Assembly: GCA_022539475.1 (NCBI GenBank)
Contig: VCMS01000005.1
Coordinates: 124,001-188,000, forward strand
DNA from: Gracilaria domingensis
Taxonomy: Eukaryota; Rhodophyta; Florideophyceae; Gracilariales; Gracilariaceae
Direction of reading: 5' to 3'
Length of the DNA: 64,000 bases
Part shown: positions 50,507 through 60,602 of the stretch, piece by piece
Layout of the letters: the number at the start of each line of letters is the position of its first letter
Position numbering within the stretch: position 1 is the first letter of the stretch
Notes under the pieces: model-generated
Told to the model about the DNA's origin: nothing
Seen by the model: the letters and a program-made list of their open reading frames with translations, nothing else
The model's database searches: none
Position numbers and translations under genes: made by a program

Positions 50507-51781
50507 TCACTGAGAGACAGAGGCTTGTTCAAAGCTGTTCTTCGTGATTTGAAGCAAGTGCCTAATTAATGTTCGCGTGTGGCATTCGTTGACTTGCCAA
50601 GGGATAGGGGATGCGCTAATGGTTACAGAGTCCCAAAAAACGTTGCCTGAGCGCACCTTCTCTGGGAAATCTTGTTGCATTGAACGAGACCTTGTAGTAT
50701 CGAAGAAACAGGAAGACTCCAACACTTGCAAAATTCTCAGGGCTGATGTCTCAACGTTCCATGCAAAACAAGAGACAAACAAACGAAGGATTGACCCTGT
50801 GATTCCCGGTTCGTTTTTGTATAGATTCGTGGCTACTATGCCAGGATGTATGACAATACATGGTTTTGCCGAACGCAATCCCCAATCAATCATATGCGCC
50901 AAGCTTAGTGTCTTTGAGAACGGATATGCCGCGTAAGGCGATTGAGCTGCGTTCAGTACGCAGCTTCGTTTGAGTCTCGGAGACACTCTCTGGGACGACG
51001 AACCGATGCATATCACCCCACTGAGCGTGCTGCTGATAGCTTCAATGAAAGCCACCGGTAAGAATGTGTTAATCAGAAGGGTCCGTTCAATAGAATTCGA
51101 AGTGTTACTTTTGGATGGATTATAAACGGCCGCGCAATGTACGAAGAATACGTCGCGATTCGGTGGTAAGTTTCGCAACTCGGCGACAAGATTATTCGCA
51201 GTTGCCAGAGTACTCTCAGCTGATTCGAAATCAATGGAAAGCATAGTACATTTGTCGTTGAAGACAGGTCGAGGGTTATAACCAAGGGCTATCACGTGGG
51301 CCGAAGTGGCAAGAAAATGGCGCATTAACTCGCTCCCTATCCCCGATGTAACGCCGCTTATTACAATGATCGGTTTGTGCGTATCAACGTCCATAAGTAG
51401 CTGGGTGATGCGGCTGTGATCAATCCGAGTTGCAAACAGCCATTGACGTAGCAGCTCATATATGCCGATAAGATACAAGAGGAAGAAATCAATTAGCATT
51501 CGATATCTTGGTGCTCGAGGCGGAACCGTGCAATTGCATTTTGAGCACCGAAGCTGGTTTTCATGCTTGGCTTGGATTACCATCGCTTTTGATGTACGGG
51601 GGTTGTCCGTACTCTTCATCGCGACTATGAGCGGTGAACTCCAAAGAAACACCAGTACTTGAATTCTGAAAGTTGCTTTTGCAGAAGTGCGAAGGTGTCT
51701 GCGAAGTGGCTGAAGCGATATCGATGTCACGTATAAAATCGTCAAAGCCTTAGAATTCAGGAGTAAATGATCAGATATCAT
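50507..51781 (-). CDS. Membrane-anchored short-chain dehydrogenase, retinol-dehydrogenase-like
   Basis: Up to 424 residues from the ATG at 51781, but the conserved part starts later; an ATG at about residue 95 (MLIDFFLLYLIGIYELL) would give a typical membrane anchor. The SDR features are ISGVTSGIG (cofactor site), HCAAVYNP replacing NNAG, GVICIGSSS for the catalytic Ser, and YPFSK for YxxxK. The later HPGIVATNLYKNE is typical of the retinol dehydrogenase/WWOX branch. It should act on a lipid-like alcohol or ketone at the ER or another endomembrane. The long N-terminus contains CSKCNC-like cysteines and may be leader or a real extension; the start is uncertain. Confidence 0.8.
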   Translation of the reverse strand: MISDHLLLNSKALTILYVTSISLQPLRRHLRTSAKATFRIQVLVFLWSSPLIVAMKSTDNPRTSKAMVIQAKHENQLRCSKCNCTVPPRAPRYRMLIDFFLLYLIGIYELLRQWLFATRIDHSRITQLLMDVDTHKPIIVISGVTSGIGSELMRHFLATSAHVIALGYNPRPVFNDKCTMLSIDFESAESTLATANNLVAELRNLPPNRDVFFVHCAAVYNPSKSNTSNSIERTLLINTFLPVAFIEAISSTLSGVICIGSSSQRVSPRLKRSCVLNAAQSPYAAYPFSKTLSLAHMIDWGLRSAKPCIVIHPGIVATNLYKNEPGITGSILRLFVSCFAWNVETSALRILQVLESSCFFDTTRSRSMQQDFPEKVRSGNVFWDSVTISASPIPWQVNECHTRTLIRHLLQITKNSFEQASVSQ

Positions 51782-52527
51782 CTGCGAGGACAATTGTATC
51801 GATGGATCACTTGTTTTGACTTCTGTTGCAAGAGCCCTTATATTCTCTTGTATTAGGGAAACGTTGTGGCATGTTCGGGAGGAACTCTTTCCAGAATGTA
51901 TTTAGTATAAACCATCGACGTGCCCTGTGGCATGGCCCGTTCAACTTGGCGTATCTGCAAGTGTCTGTGGCATTGCAGGCTTTCCGAAGCATCGTTGCTA
52001 CGTGATCAAAAACCTTCAGGTAAATCGTCCATGATGCATGTCTGGCGCCGCGGCCAGGACCAGGCCATCTGGGCGAGATACAGAACATTTTCATTTTGGG
52101 TGAACTACCGTCGTACATATCATGCCTCTTCTCTCATCTGAAACACGTTTGCATATTCCTCGTACGTAATGTTACGCGTGGGTTTCCTAAAGACCTATCA
52201 ACCTATAAAACTTTTCTACCGCAGCCATTAGCTGATAAACTGCGGCTGTGCTGCACTCACTGGGCTACGACAAGTACTAGATTTCTTAGGTGATTTCGAT
52301 CTCGGGGCTTTTCGTCACCGACGCTTATCGTGACTACACAAATATATCAACCGATCGAAAGTTGACCTTTTCTTCGCCACTGCGCCCGCACCTCATGCTA
52401 TCTATGCTTTCTGGGCGCATACACTAACATTCTCTGTAACTTAAAAGGTGCAAGGTTCTGCCCGTTTTCAACCTACGTTCAAGTTACCTTTGTAACTTTT
52501 GGAACAGTCCAAGTTTCCCTTGCAGCC
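51782..52527. other. Intergenic with dispersed repeat copy
   Basis: Divergent promoter region between the SDR and the CCB gene. The block 52178-52330, which includes a TATA-like CTATAAA at about 52205, is a diverged copy of 62881-63038. Confidence 0.5.
52178..52330. repeat. Dispersed repeat copy A with TATA-like element
   Basis: Shares with 62881-63038, in the same order, GTGGGTTT, an ACCT word, CTATAAA, a GCAGCCA word, TCTTAGGTG, TTTCGTCA and CGACGCTTATCG. Together these span about 155 bp with small indels between. Confidence 0.7.
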
Positions 52528-53372
52528 ATGGAATTAGGAAACAAAACATCGTTCATCCATAGCAGAATACTAATGCCTCCCATGTGTCCGAAAAGAATTC
52601 ATGTTGAGCCACGACGATGTGTAGCAAGGATGGGAGTGAATTTTGGCCGCATGTCTTTGATAACAGGTGGTTGTCTGTTGACGGGATTGCTCGGAAATCG
52701 GCTAATCTTGACACCATTAGATGGTCTCACGGCCACGCAATCCCGAGCTGATCTTCTCGGCGTAGCAGCGAGTGCTACGCTGATTCTATATGGGTTAGCT
52801 CGAACAGAGATTTCTGAAAAACGTGCGCGAGTGGAGATGGGTGGAGTGGACGTTGCTGCAGGCTTCGAAGGTTCTCGAAGTGTTGGCGTGCAGCTTGGAT
52901 GTCGAGCTCTTCTTGACGGCGTCCAGGGGGTCAAGAGTGTCGCTGTTGTTGTTAAAGGTCAGGGGCGATTCTTCATGGGCAAGTTTAGAGCGGAAGTGCC
53001 AGTTCTTATCCTTGAGCAGGAGGGCGTCATTTCAAAAGCGCTTCAGTCCGGCAATCGTGCATACTTGGCTGATATGAAGGTTGTTCCTGTTCGAGAGACT
53101 GAATTTGGATTTCTGCCTAAAGAATGCCAGGTACGTGGGGAAACCAAAGTTTTATTGATCTGGTAGTTCCTAACAGTTGGTTCGATAGACTGACCTTACT
53201 CTTGCATTAGTCTGTGCTTGTGCAGCCAGTGAACGAAGATGTCTGCGTCATTGTCGGCGCAGATCGTCCTAGGCCGTTTACGGGACAAGATTTTGGGTGG
53301 ACTCAAGCTATATGCGATCGAATTGGAGCTTCACTGGTCGTTCCTGGGGAAGAAACCGCAATGGCTGTGTAA
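52528..53372 (+). CDS. Cytochrome b6 haem-attachment factor, CCB2/CCB4 family, two exons
   Basis: Exons 52528-53130 and 53211-53372 encode 254 residues. The 80-bp intron starts GTACGT and ends GCATTAG. The N-terminal 45 residues are basic and Ser-poor-acidic, as in a transit peptide. The family core is clear: GLLGNRLILTPLDGLTATQSRADLLGVAASATLILYGL, with two membrane helices, then a stromal domain, and the exon-2 end VCVIVGADRPRPFTGQDFGWTQAICDRIG. CCB2 and CCB4 form a complex that attaches the extra haem (c-i) to cytochrome b6 on the stromal side of the thylakoid. I cannot decide between the two paralogues. It would be an obligately photosynthetic function. Confidence 0.88.
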
Positions 53373-54367
53373 ACCGAAAGGCGTCTCTCATCTAGTCTTT
53401 CTCTGTGATTCCTGAAATGCCGTGCACAATCGAGAGGTCAGCAGCACCATACAGATTCCTTGCATACGTCCCGCAATGCAGGAAAGTAAGCTTCATCTTA
53501 ACCGTTACTTGTTTCATAAAGCAGAAGAAAGGAGATTTGTTGTCACACCAGATGAGCATATGCTTCGAGTGTGCGAGCGAAGGCCTCCTGGGGGAAAAAG
53601 AACAGAAAGGGAAAACTCAGTACAGAGTTTACCGTCTGGTGTGAATGTTTCGTGAGGGATATGACACGCCGCGTTTGTTCATAGCAAGTTTAATTACATG
53701 AGAGTTATATCACCATTCTCTCAAACACCTACAACACCACTCACATTGGTAATATGGGTATCGCAACGTATGCAGAGGGCTACGTCTGAAAGGGTGAAGA
53801 TGTCAGCTCAACAGCTTCAACTTCGGGAAGGCACCGTTACGTGCAGTTGCACAGTCGCGGCTGCTGTGAGTGATAGAGGCAACCATGCAGAGATGGGCGA
53901 CATGTGCTTTAATATGCTTCATACTGCTGTGAAGAGCCATGATGAGCTGAATCGAGGGTGATTTACTCAGTAGGTTCAACTGCAACGGCAGAGAACTCCA
54001 GAAAAGTTAGTGGTGGATGCGTGTCGCACTAGATACTAGATCATTAAAATGGACATATCGTCTGATGAACGAAGTGAGATTGGAATTGCGGGCTCTACTC
54101 TGAACGAGTCACCAGCTAGGTATTGTTCCATGTCAATATCTCCAAGGACAAACCTGAGACCAAGCCGTCTTCAACCAATGAAAATCCGGTAAGTATGCCA
54201 CTGCGAAGATAATGAGATCGAAAGGAAACTAAAGGTTTGGAAGGGGATCATGGTGAAGCCGAACGCATCGCGTTACAAAACACTGCATTCATCAGCAACA
54301 ATCAAAAGGTTCAAAAACGCCTGGGCACATACCCAAACAGATTCGGCATGCGACCACACGTAAGTCT
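53373..54367. other. Intergenic between convergent genes
   Basis: No supported gene. An 87-codon ATG frame at 53698-53961 (+) has no recognisable domain. No strong repeats seen. Confidence 0.4.
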
Positions 54368-55582
54368 TCATGTGCTGTTCGCAGCAACAGCCTTTGCAAC
54401 TGCAGGCAAGGGGTTTGTGGGCAAAGCAGCAGCTGGAACAATACCACACCAAAGTTTGATGGAGTCATAAATAAGGAACTGCCCCCCAATCATGCAGCTG
54501 ACCTGCACAAGCCTCGGCAAAAGCCCCACAAACAAACCCCAGAACCCGGCAGCGCGGGCAACTCTGATGATTTGTTGCACGGCCGAACCTTCACTTTCTT
54601 CTTGATTAATCTTGGAAAGAATAGTATCACCGGGATGGGATATGAAGGCGGCGCTTATACCAGCAACGAGACCTGCAAAAGATGAAATGCTTGCAACAGC
54701 TGAGGAGCCGCTTTGGGCACCAACGAACGTGAAGACAATACGCTTAACAATATTGACAGCGAGTTCAAACGAGACAAACTGGCCAACTGTGTATGGTACT
54801 TGTTTGAGCAGCATGGCTGGCAGTCCCTTGAACCATCCATGAAGACCTTCAGCCTTGAGCAAAACAGAGAGACCAGACATGACACTGGTCGGGAAGGACG
54901 AGTCTGACACAGATCGAATTCGAATAGCCTCCATAGGACACAACAAAACGCACGCAATGCACTCGGCAAAGAAACCAGACAGAGCGGCGATGGAAAGAGG
55001 AGGCTTCACTGCTTGCGCAGGGTCGGCAGAAAAAAAGAGCTTAAAGACCTCGTAAAAGGAGTACTTGAAGGCGCCATGCAAAAAGTAACCGCCGGCGGTG
55101 GCACCAAGACCCTTGAGCAAGGTGGAAGAACCCTCTTCGGAAACAATTCTGTTGAAGGCATCCACCATGCCGTTGTATCGACCAGGCATGGTCTGAATCC
55201 TGGTCTTGACGACGTCAATAGGCGTGCATGCAGCGTGGGTGATAAAGGCGCAGATACCGCCAGCAAGAAAGAATTGGAAGAAGCGAGTAATACTGATATG
55301 TCCATCGGCAGCCAACAGCGCCAGTCGGCGAACAAAAAACGAAGACATGGTAAGCAAACACAACAGCGCAACAAGTCGATCAATGTGGGGAAACCTAGCG
55401 GTCGGCACGAGCGAAAGCGACTTAATTAGTGACGCCAGGAGCAGGAAAACAGAGCATAAAAGCAGCAAGTTGAGCGGGTGCGGCGCAGAAGCAGCCGCCT
55501 CTGCCAGCGGCAGGGCTTGGCTCAAAGTGGGCAGCATTGCCGCCGCCAAGGGAAACATGGCGTGCACGGGAGCGAGCTCCAT
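54368..55582 (-). CDS. Mitochondrial carrier family protein, phosphate-carrier-like
   Basis: A 404-residue protein from the ATG at 55582. Three repeats of about 95 residues occupy roughly residues 100-390. The first carrier motif is TPIDVVKTRIQ, the third region SHPGDTILSKI, with a divergent second motif CPMEAIRIRSV. KYSFYEVFKLFF and the GGYFLHGAFKYS block are phosphate-carrier-like (SLC25A3/MIR1). An unusual N-terminal extension of about 95 residues contains two hydrophobic segments (NLLLLCSVFLLLASLI and LVALLCLLTMSSFFV). It could be a targeting sequence, or indicate location in another organelle such as the plastid envelope. Confidence 0.82.
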   Translation of the reverse strand: MELAPVHAMFPLAAAMLPTLSQALPLAEAAASAPHPLNLLLLCSVFLLLASLIKSLSLVPTARFPHIDRLVALLCLLTMSSFFVRRLALLAADGHISITRFFQFFLAGGICAFITHAACTPIDVVKTRIQTMPGRYNGMVDAFNRIVSEEGSSTLLKGLGATAGGYFLHGAFKYSFYEVFKLFFSADPAQAVKPPLSIAALSGFFAECIACVLLCPMEAIRIRSVSDSSFPTSVMSGLSVLLKAEGLHGWFKGLPAMLLKQVPYTVGQFVSFELAVNIVKRIVFTFVGAQSGSSAVASISSFAGLVAGISAAFISHPGDTILSKINQEESEGSAVQQIIRVARAAGFWGLFVGLLPRLVQVSCMIGGQFLIYDSIKLWCGIVPAAALPTNPLPAVAKAVAANST

Positions 55583-56065
55583 GACAGCGTTGAGCAGCTC
55601 GGCGACGCTCTCTCGTCGTGCTCGCGCGGGGCGGGGACGCAGCGACAATGGCAAGCGCGAGAACGGCGCGCCTGGCTGCTGGCGACGGAGCGTGGCGCTT
55701 TAGCTGACTGCCGAGGCGCTGACTCGGCGCGTCCGGGTCAGCGGCAAGCAATGCGCGGCGCGGAGAGCTGTCGGGCCTGACACCCAACGCGTGTTGCACC
55801 GAGCACCGAATGAATTTGAACACGCGCAATTATCGCGCCGGCACAATTGCGGCGCCCGTCAACCAATGGGCACCTGCGCACCACCAAAAGCGCGCAAAGC
55901 GCCTCCACGCCTCGACACGCGTCACACGCTTTCATCGCGCCATCACACGACTGCGTCGCAGCGACGAGCCCCTGCGCGCTAAAGCCGCGCGGCCTTCGGT
56001 GTGCGCGGCGCCAGCGTCGACGCATCTCCGCGCGCGCGCCGCGTCCCCGTCGTCGTCACAGCATC
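55583..56065. promoter_or_regulatory. GC-rich divergent promoter region
   Basis: The 483-bp gap between the carrier (-) and the LHC-like gene (+), strongly GC-rich, with a CCAAT word at about 55861 (AACCAATGGG). Open frames over it are chance products of composition. Confidence 0.45.
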
Positions 56066-56707
56066 ATGCAGCAGCGCGCCATCACCGCCCGTTCGCCGCG
56101 GCGTCGTCGTCGCTGCGCCGCGCCTTCGCAGGCGTTTGCAATCCCGCCACCTCCCGTGCTGCTCGCCGCGGCCGCCGCAGCCACCGCGGCCGCCGCGCTG
56201 CTGCTTGCGCGACGCGCGCGGCGTGCGAGGGGTGCGCAACGCTCGGCGAGCGTGAGGGAGGAGACAATGCCTCCTGCGGCTTTGCTGAGCGCCGATGCAG
56301 ACCTGCGTTGTGAGAAGGTTGCACGCCAGTACGAGCAACTGAGCGCGTTACAGCGACGCAATTTGTTGGCGGCTACTATTGCACGAGCTGCTAAGAACGT
56401 GCAACGGTCGGAGGTCCTGCCAACGCGGACCGCGCCGGTTCGGAGTGAGGTTGCCGTGCGGGTGACGGAGGGGGAGCAAGGGAACGGTAGTGCTGTGATT
56501 GCGGGCACAGAGTTTTGGAAGGGTGTGGAATCTGTCAACGGCCGTGCCGCTTCGCTGGGGTTTTTGCTGTGTCTCATGAGGGAGGTTTTGGAACCGGGGC
56601 ATCCGTCGTTGTTCGAGCAGGTGGTGGACGTGGTTGTGCCCATCGCGCAGAAGACGCCGCCGTTCGTGGTGGCGGTGGTGGACCGCCTCGCAGATCTTCT
56701 TACTTAG
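56066..56707 (+). CDS. One-helix light-harvesting-like (HLIP/OHP-type) plastid protein
   Basis: A 213-residue protein from the ATG at 56066. Residues 1-70 are Ala/Arg-rich and resemble a transit peptide plus a hydrophobic Ala segment (AAAAATAAAALLLA). Near residues 150-185 is a chlorophyll-binding-type helix: WKGVESVNGRAASLGFLLCLMREVL. The E-x-x-N-G-R-x-A-x-x-G-F pattern is that of the LHC superfamily helices, with Glu/Asn/Arg in register for pigment binding. Such HLIP/OHP proteins sit in thylakoids, protecting photosystems or aiding chlorophyll delivery. A second weaker hydrophobic segment follows. The family usually has a Met or Ile after Ala; here it is Ser. Confidence 0.75.
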   Translation: MQQRAITARSPRRRRRCAAPSQAFAIPPPPVLLAAAAAATAAAALLLARRARRARGAQRSASVREETMPPAALLSADADLRCEKVARQYEQLSALQRRNLLAATIARAAKNVQRSEVLPTRTAPVRSEVAVRVTEGEQGNGSAVIAGTEFWKGVESVNGRAASLGFLLCLMREVLEPGHPSLFEQVVDVVVPIAQKTPPFVVAVVDRLADLLT

Positions 56708-56817
56708 CTTCTACTAATACACCTCACATGCGAATGGTTAGGGTCTTTATCTCCTTTCAATGTACTAAAAAGTCAGTGCTTAATCGCTCGTAAGTTGCAA
56801 ACATCCACCACTCTCTG

Positions 56818-57201
56818 TCACAACGTATTCCGTCGCGGGTAGTCGCACACCAGGTTTCCGTCAGCCGTCATGTACACCGCCACATCCGCGAAGCGAGCAT
56901 GGTCCTTATCGGACCTGAGGAAGTGCTCGTATTCCCGAATCGTCCTCAGTTTGTCCCCCATCTTCTCGTCCCACGCGCAAACCAGATAGCCCTCATCGGT
57001 TTCATTCACAGGCGCCAGTGGCGCCGGCTCACCAAGCCGTTCAACGAAGCGCCCATAATCAATCAGCTGCGCGCGACGCTGCGCGCGATTGAGCGCAGCC
57101 GGCGGGGCGGCCTCGCGCGGACGGGCGGCGACGGCAGTCGGCGCCGTGCGCCGCGGCACGACGGCGGCTGTAGAAGACAGGGAGAAAGCGACAGACTTCA
57201 T
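56818..57201 (-). CDS. Small possible plastid protein, unknown
   Basis: A 127-residue frame starting at the ATG at 57201 (the frame continues upstream to 57477 in GC-rich DNA without family features). The N-terminus (MKSVAFSLSSTAAVVPRRTAPTAVAARP) is typical of a plastid transit peptide. The mature part is compact and polar: RRAQLIDYGRFVERLGEP, then GYLVCAWDEKMGDKLRTIREYEHFLRSDKDHARFADVAVYMTADGNLVCDYPRR. No membrane helix. I recognise no family. It lies 110 bp from the stop of the LHC-like gene, convergent, which is spatial context only. Confidence 0.65.
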   Translation of the reverse strand: MKSVAFSLSSTAAVVPRRTAPTAVAARPREAAPPAALNRAQRRAQLIDYGRFVERLGEPAPLAPVNETDEGYLVCAWDEKMGDKLRTIREYEHFLRSDKDHARFADVAVYMTADGNLVCDYPRRNTL

Positions 57202-57593
57202 GGCGTCGATTGCGTCCACGACGCTCGGCCGCGCTGTGGGCGCGTAGCCGGCGGCCGTGTGCTCATGCTTTATGGCGGACGGCGCGGCTGACGGGGCGTT
57301 GACGGCCGCGCGCCGCCGTGTGCGCTGGCGGGATTGTGATGTGCTGGCACCGACGCGGCGGCAGTTGCCGGTGCTCGCGCGCTGCAAATTGCGGAGCGCC
57401 CGCGTCGATTGCGCCAGTTGTGCGCGACACGTGGCTGCCCAACCCGGACAAGTGCCCCAGCGCTGTCCCAGGCACATCGCCTTCTCCGCCCAGAGAGTGC
57501 AGGCTGTTTGTGGAGACGGCGGGTGTATCTGCGTGCACCCGTATGTTTACTTTTACAGCTCAGCTGCAGCCTGTCTAATGCAGCTGATAGTGA
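57202..57593. other. GC-rich gap upstream of the small plastid gene
   Basis: Between two minus-strand genes; overlapping open frames in all directions reflect composition. It should hold the promoter of the 57201 gene and the 3' flank of the glycosyltransferase gene. Confidence 0.4.
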
Positions 57594-60500
57594 TCACCCC
57601 AGCAGCCTCTGCTGCTCCCCAACCCCGACCTCTCCGTCTTTCTGTACAACATGGAACGCCGTCGAGATCTTCTCATAGTTGAGCAGACCATACACCACAG
57701 AGCCCATTTCAATTAAGCCAAACACTGGTGTTAAGACCAACTGCGCATATAGCAGAACGATATATCGAACCAGTCCCACGGCCCACACCGAAAAAGTTAC
57801 CATGAACCCGAGCACATAGCTCCACAGAGATATGGCCGCTAAGATTGGAAGCATTGAGTGGTAGTATGTGTGCTCCCACCAAGTCTCTTCCGCAACGTCG
57901 CCCAGCGTCACCGCTACTATCAACGCAACGTATGTTACGGGCATCATCGACCACAGTATGGTCAGCATGCCCATAGCAGCACGCAAATGAAGCGGAATTT
58001 GTCCGCTGCTTACCACTCGCATACCTCCAACGAGCCATCTGGACCTCTGCTTGATGAAATCTCGTATTGTGAAAGGACTTTGTTCGAACATAAGCGCATC
58101 AATCCAACGGAACTGAACTTTTGCCGACCGCGCCAGCATAGCGAAGAAAGCATCTTCGGCAATGCTTCCTTCCACACCGTGATCGAATGTGATCTCCTGC
58201 TCAACGCAGTTCGCAGCCACAACAAACGAGCCGTGCATGCCTACCCAAACCTCGCCGCATTCGAACTGCACCCTATATCTGCCGCAGTCATCGGAAACAC
58301 GATTAGAATCCGCTAAAGTGGTTACCCAGTTACCACACCCAGTTGAATAGTCTGTCATTGCTCTTCCGTATACTATTGGTCCTTGCCCAATACGAGGCCA
58401 TTGCTGAGTGCGTGCCACACGAGTGTTATAACTCTCCACGCCGCAGTGATACACAATGGCACGAACTGTGTCTACGTCGAAAAGAGTTTCTTCGTCCAAA
58501 TGTACGATCCAGTCACAAGCTCTTGCGTTGGAGGCCTTAATCGCATAATTAAGTGCTCTCGCTTTGTACTTTGCCCCATGGGGTGGCTGATAATCGGGAG
58601 GGACAATAATCTCGTGAACGGACACATCATTCACTTGCTCCACAAGACGCATACTCTTGTCAGTGACGACTTCGACACACCACATATGCCGTGGCAACCC
58701 GCTTTCATACATAACTTGTAGTGCGCGTCTTGTGTTGGTGGTCACTGTGCGTGGATTGGTTCCTCGTGTCACATATCGAATAAACAGCACAAAATCGAGA
58801 TTCACAGGATTCTTGAGCAAGCTGGTATTTTTGTTCACGCCATGTGTTTGATCTCTTTCCGTATGCAGCGCAGCTTCGTCAACGATGTCGTCGTTGCCCT
58901 GAGAGTCCAGCATTTGCGAAATGGTTGGCAGATCCTGCCAAATCGCTTTCGGGAACAGAAAATGTCCAACCAGGTTGAAGGACATCGCCGGCAATGTCAA
59001 CAGTGATATGAAACGACATAGGGCGACAACTGCTTGTGCATATCGATTTGTCAACAAGAAATGAATAAATCCGCGGTCATCTGCGGCAGGTGTTTCACAG
59101 TGGTAAAGCGCGCTTGGCAGCCAGCACAAAAACGATCGCGGTCTCTTAACCCACTGATAGGCAAGCGGTTGTGAGAAATGATAAGCAAGGCACATAAACA
59201 AAGCGGAAAAGGAGTAATACACGATCAAACGAAAAAGAAGCTCAGGCTTTGAAACATCGCGACGGGGAGTTTCATGTACACCGTGTCCATGCATCAGAGC
59301 CATCAAGGGTGGCAACAAGCCTTCCTCAGCAAGGTATGAGACCCTCCTGCAGACTGCATCAGCCAAGTTAGCAAGCGGAACGAACACAAGATGGCACGCA
59401 ATACACGACGCCAGTAGTAGGACGAATAGATAAGCAATAATATTCACCCCTTCTTCGAAAACAAGAGAGGTGGAGAGAGCACGTACGACAGCGCTCTCAA
59501 CGGTGGACTTTGGGGTTTGACCAGCGATGAGGGGCGAGAACAGGCCTTCCTGCCCGACAATTCGCGGCGGCTCGTGTGACTCGAAACATACAAACGAAAA
59601 AGTGCCATGTAACGGAGTACACAAAGAACGCGAGATTGCACGATATAGTGGAATTGCCAGTAGAAACGCGGCATACGACATGCGATTGACAGCGCGAATA
59701 ATGTTAAGCCGAGAACGGTGCGCGTGATTTGAAGAAGATTGCAAACGAGGGGGAATATAACAGGCGTCCACCAATAGCACGAAGAACGGTACAGGGAAGG
59801 CAATTACGCTCAAGGATCGAATGAGCGGAGAGATGTTGTCAACGGCCAGCAGACGTGATACAGCAAGGAGAATGACAAGCGGCAAAACTACTCGTAGGAA
59901 TGCAAACGAGCTGCGAGATTGCAGTGGCATAGCGGCGCTATGCCAGAAGGAAAGCAACATGCCCACCATGAATACAGGAATGTGGGAGAGAAACGGGACG
60001 TAGACGGCCAAGTCAGGAATGATGACTCCGCGACCAGCAGGCAAGTGGGTGAACCAAAACGCCTGTGCCAAGAGTACGCCAAACACACACACACCAACAA
60101 ACGCAATGTGGGCACGATTATTAGGCTGCGCCGTCGGCAACATGGAATGCAAAACCGGGAATATCAAGGTGCACAATATCAGTGACGGCAATATTGACTG
60201 TGCGGGCACACAGGCATCATCCGGCGAAAAGGAGAAGTTGGGAGGCAGAAACGGCGCAAGCGCAGTAAGCTCACCAACCAAAGCACTCAACGCAGAGCGT
60301 CTGGCAAAAAGCAGCGCATGTATCAAGGCGCACAAGGCGTAAGGCGGCCATAACTGCAGCAGTCTTCGCAACGCAACGAGCGGCGCAGGACGGAGAGGAT
60401 GGGCATGTGCGAGCAAATAGCCGGCGAGAAACAGTTGGAAGGGAATCTGAACCTGTGCAGCGGCGCGAAACAACGGTAGGAACGAATGGGGCGCGGAAGC

Positions 60501-60602
60501 GGCCGGGATCGATGCCAGCACCAAATGGAAGCCGCTGATGAGACGCAATAATAGAAGAAGCGGCTGCGCGGAGGGAGGCGGCGCCGCCGCCTTGGGCGTC
60601 AT
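57594..60602 (-). CDS. Membrane fusion: acyltransferase-3-like domain plus egghead-type beta-mannosyltransferase (GT2)
   Basis: A 1002-residue protein from the ATG at 60602, no intron. Residues 1-330 have about ten hydrophobic helices resembling the acyltransferase-3 family (LISGFHLVLAS, QIPFQLFLAGYLLAH), though the usual catalytic His block is not obvious. A membrane linker follows, with helices near 390-410, 455-475 and 525-545. Residues about 600-860 match egghead beta-1,4-mannosyltransferase: PPDYQPPHGAKYKARALNYAI, HLDEET (701-706), ADSNRVSDDCGRYR, GSIAEDAFF (catalytic Glu-Asp 816-817) and QRSRW (852-856). Three more helices close the protein. It should transfer a sugar from a nucleotide sugar to a lipid or polysaccharide in the Golgi or plasma membrane, perhaps coupled with acylation. 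The fusion is unusual. Confidence 0.85.
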   Translation of the reverse strand: MTPKAAAPPPSAQPLLLLLRLISGFHLVLASIPAASAPHSFLPLFRAAAQVQIPFQLFLAGYLLAHAHPLRPAPLVALRRLLQLWPPYALCALIHALLFARRSALSALVGELTALAPFLPPNFSFSPDDACVPAQSILPSLILCTLIFPVLHSMLPTAQPNNRAHIAFVGVCVFGVLLAQAFWFTHLPAGRGVIIPDLAVYVPFLSHIPVFMVGMLLSFWHSAAMPLQSRSSFAFLRVVLPLVILLAVSRLLAVDNISPLIRSLSVIAFPVPFFVLLVDACYIPPRLQSSSNHAHRSRLNIIRAVNRMSYAAFLLAIPLYRAISRSLCTPLHGTFSFVCFESHEPPRIVGQEGLFSPLIAGQTPKSTVESAVVRALSTSLVFEEGVNIIAYLFVLLLASCIACHLVFVPLANLADAVCRRVSYLAEEGLLPPLMALMHGHGVHETPRRDVSKPELLFRLIVYYSFSALFMCLAYHFSQPLAYQWVKRPRSFLCWLPSALYHCETPAADDRGFIHFLLTNRYAQAVVALCRFISLLTLPAMSFNLVGHFLFPKAIWQDLPTISQMLDSQGNDDIVDEAALHTERDQTHGVNKNTSLLKNPVNLDFVLFIRYVTRGTNPRTVTTNTRRALQVMYESGLPRHMWCVEVVTDKSMRLVEQVNDVSVHEIIVPPDYQPPHGAKYKARALNYAIKASNARACDWIVHLDEETLFDVDTVRAIVYHCGVESYNTRVARTQQWPRIGQGPIVYGRAMTDYSTGCGNWVTTLADSNRVSDDCGRYRVQFECGEVWVGMHGSFVVAANCVEQEITFDHGVEGSIAEDAFFAMLARSAKVQFRWIDALMFEQSPFTIRDFIKQRSRWLVGGMRVVSSGQIPLHLRAAMGMLTILWSMMPVTYVALIVAVTLGDVAEETWWEHTYYHSMLPILAAISLWSYVLGFMVTFSVWAVGLVRYIVLLYAQLVLTPVFGLIEMGSVVYGLLNYEKISTAFHVVQKDGEVGVGEQQRLLG

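Noticed and set aside
55810-56313. Overlapping GC-rich frames around the LHC-like gene start
   Set aside because: Composition-driven shadows; only the frame from 56066 carries a recognisable domain.
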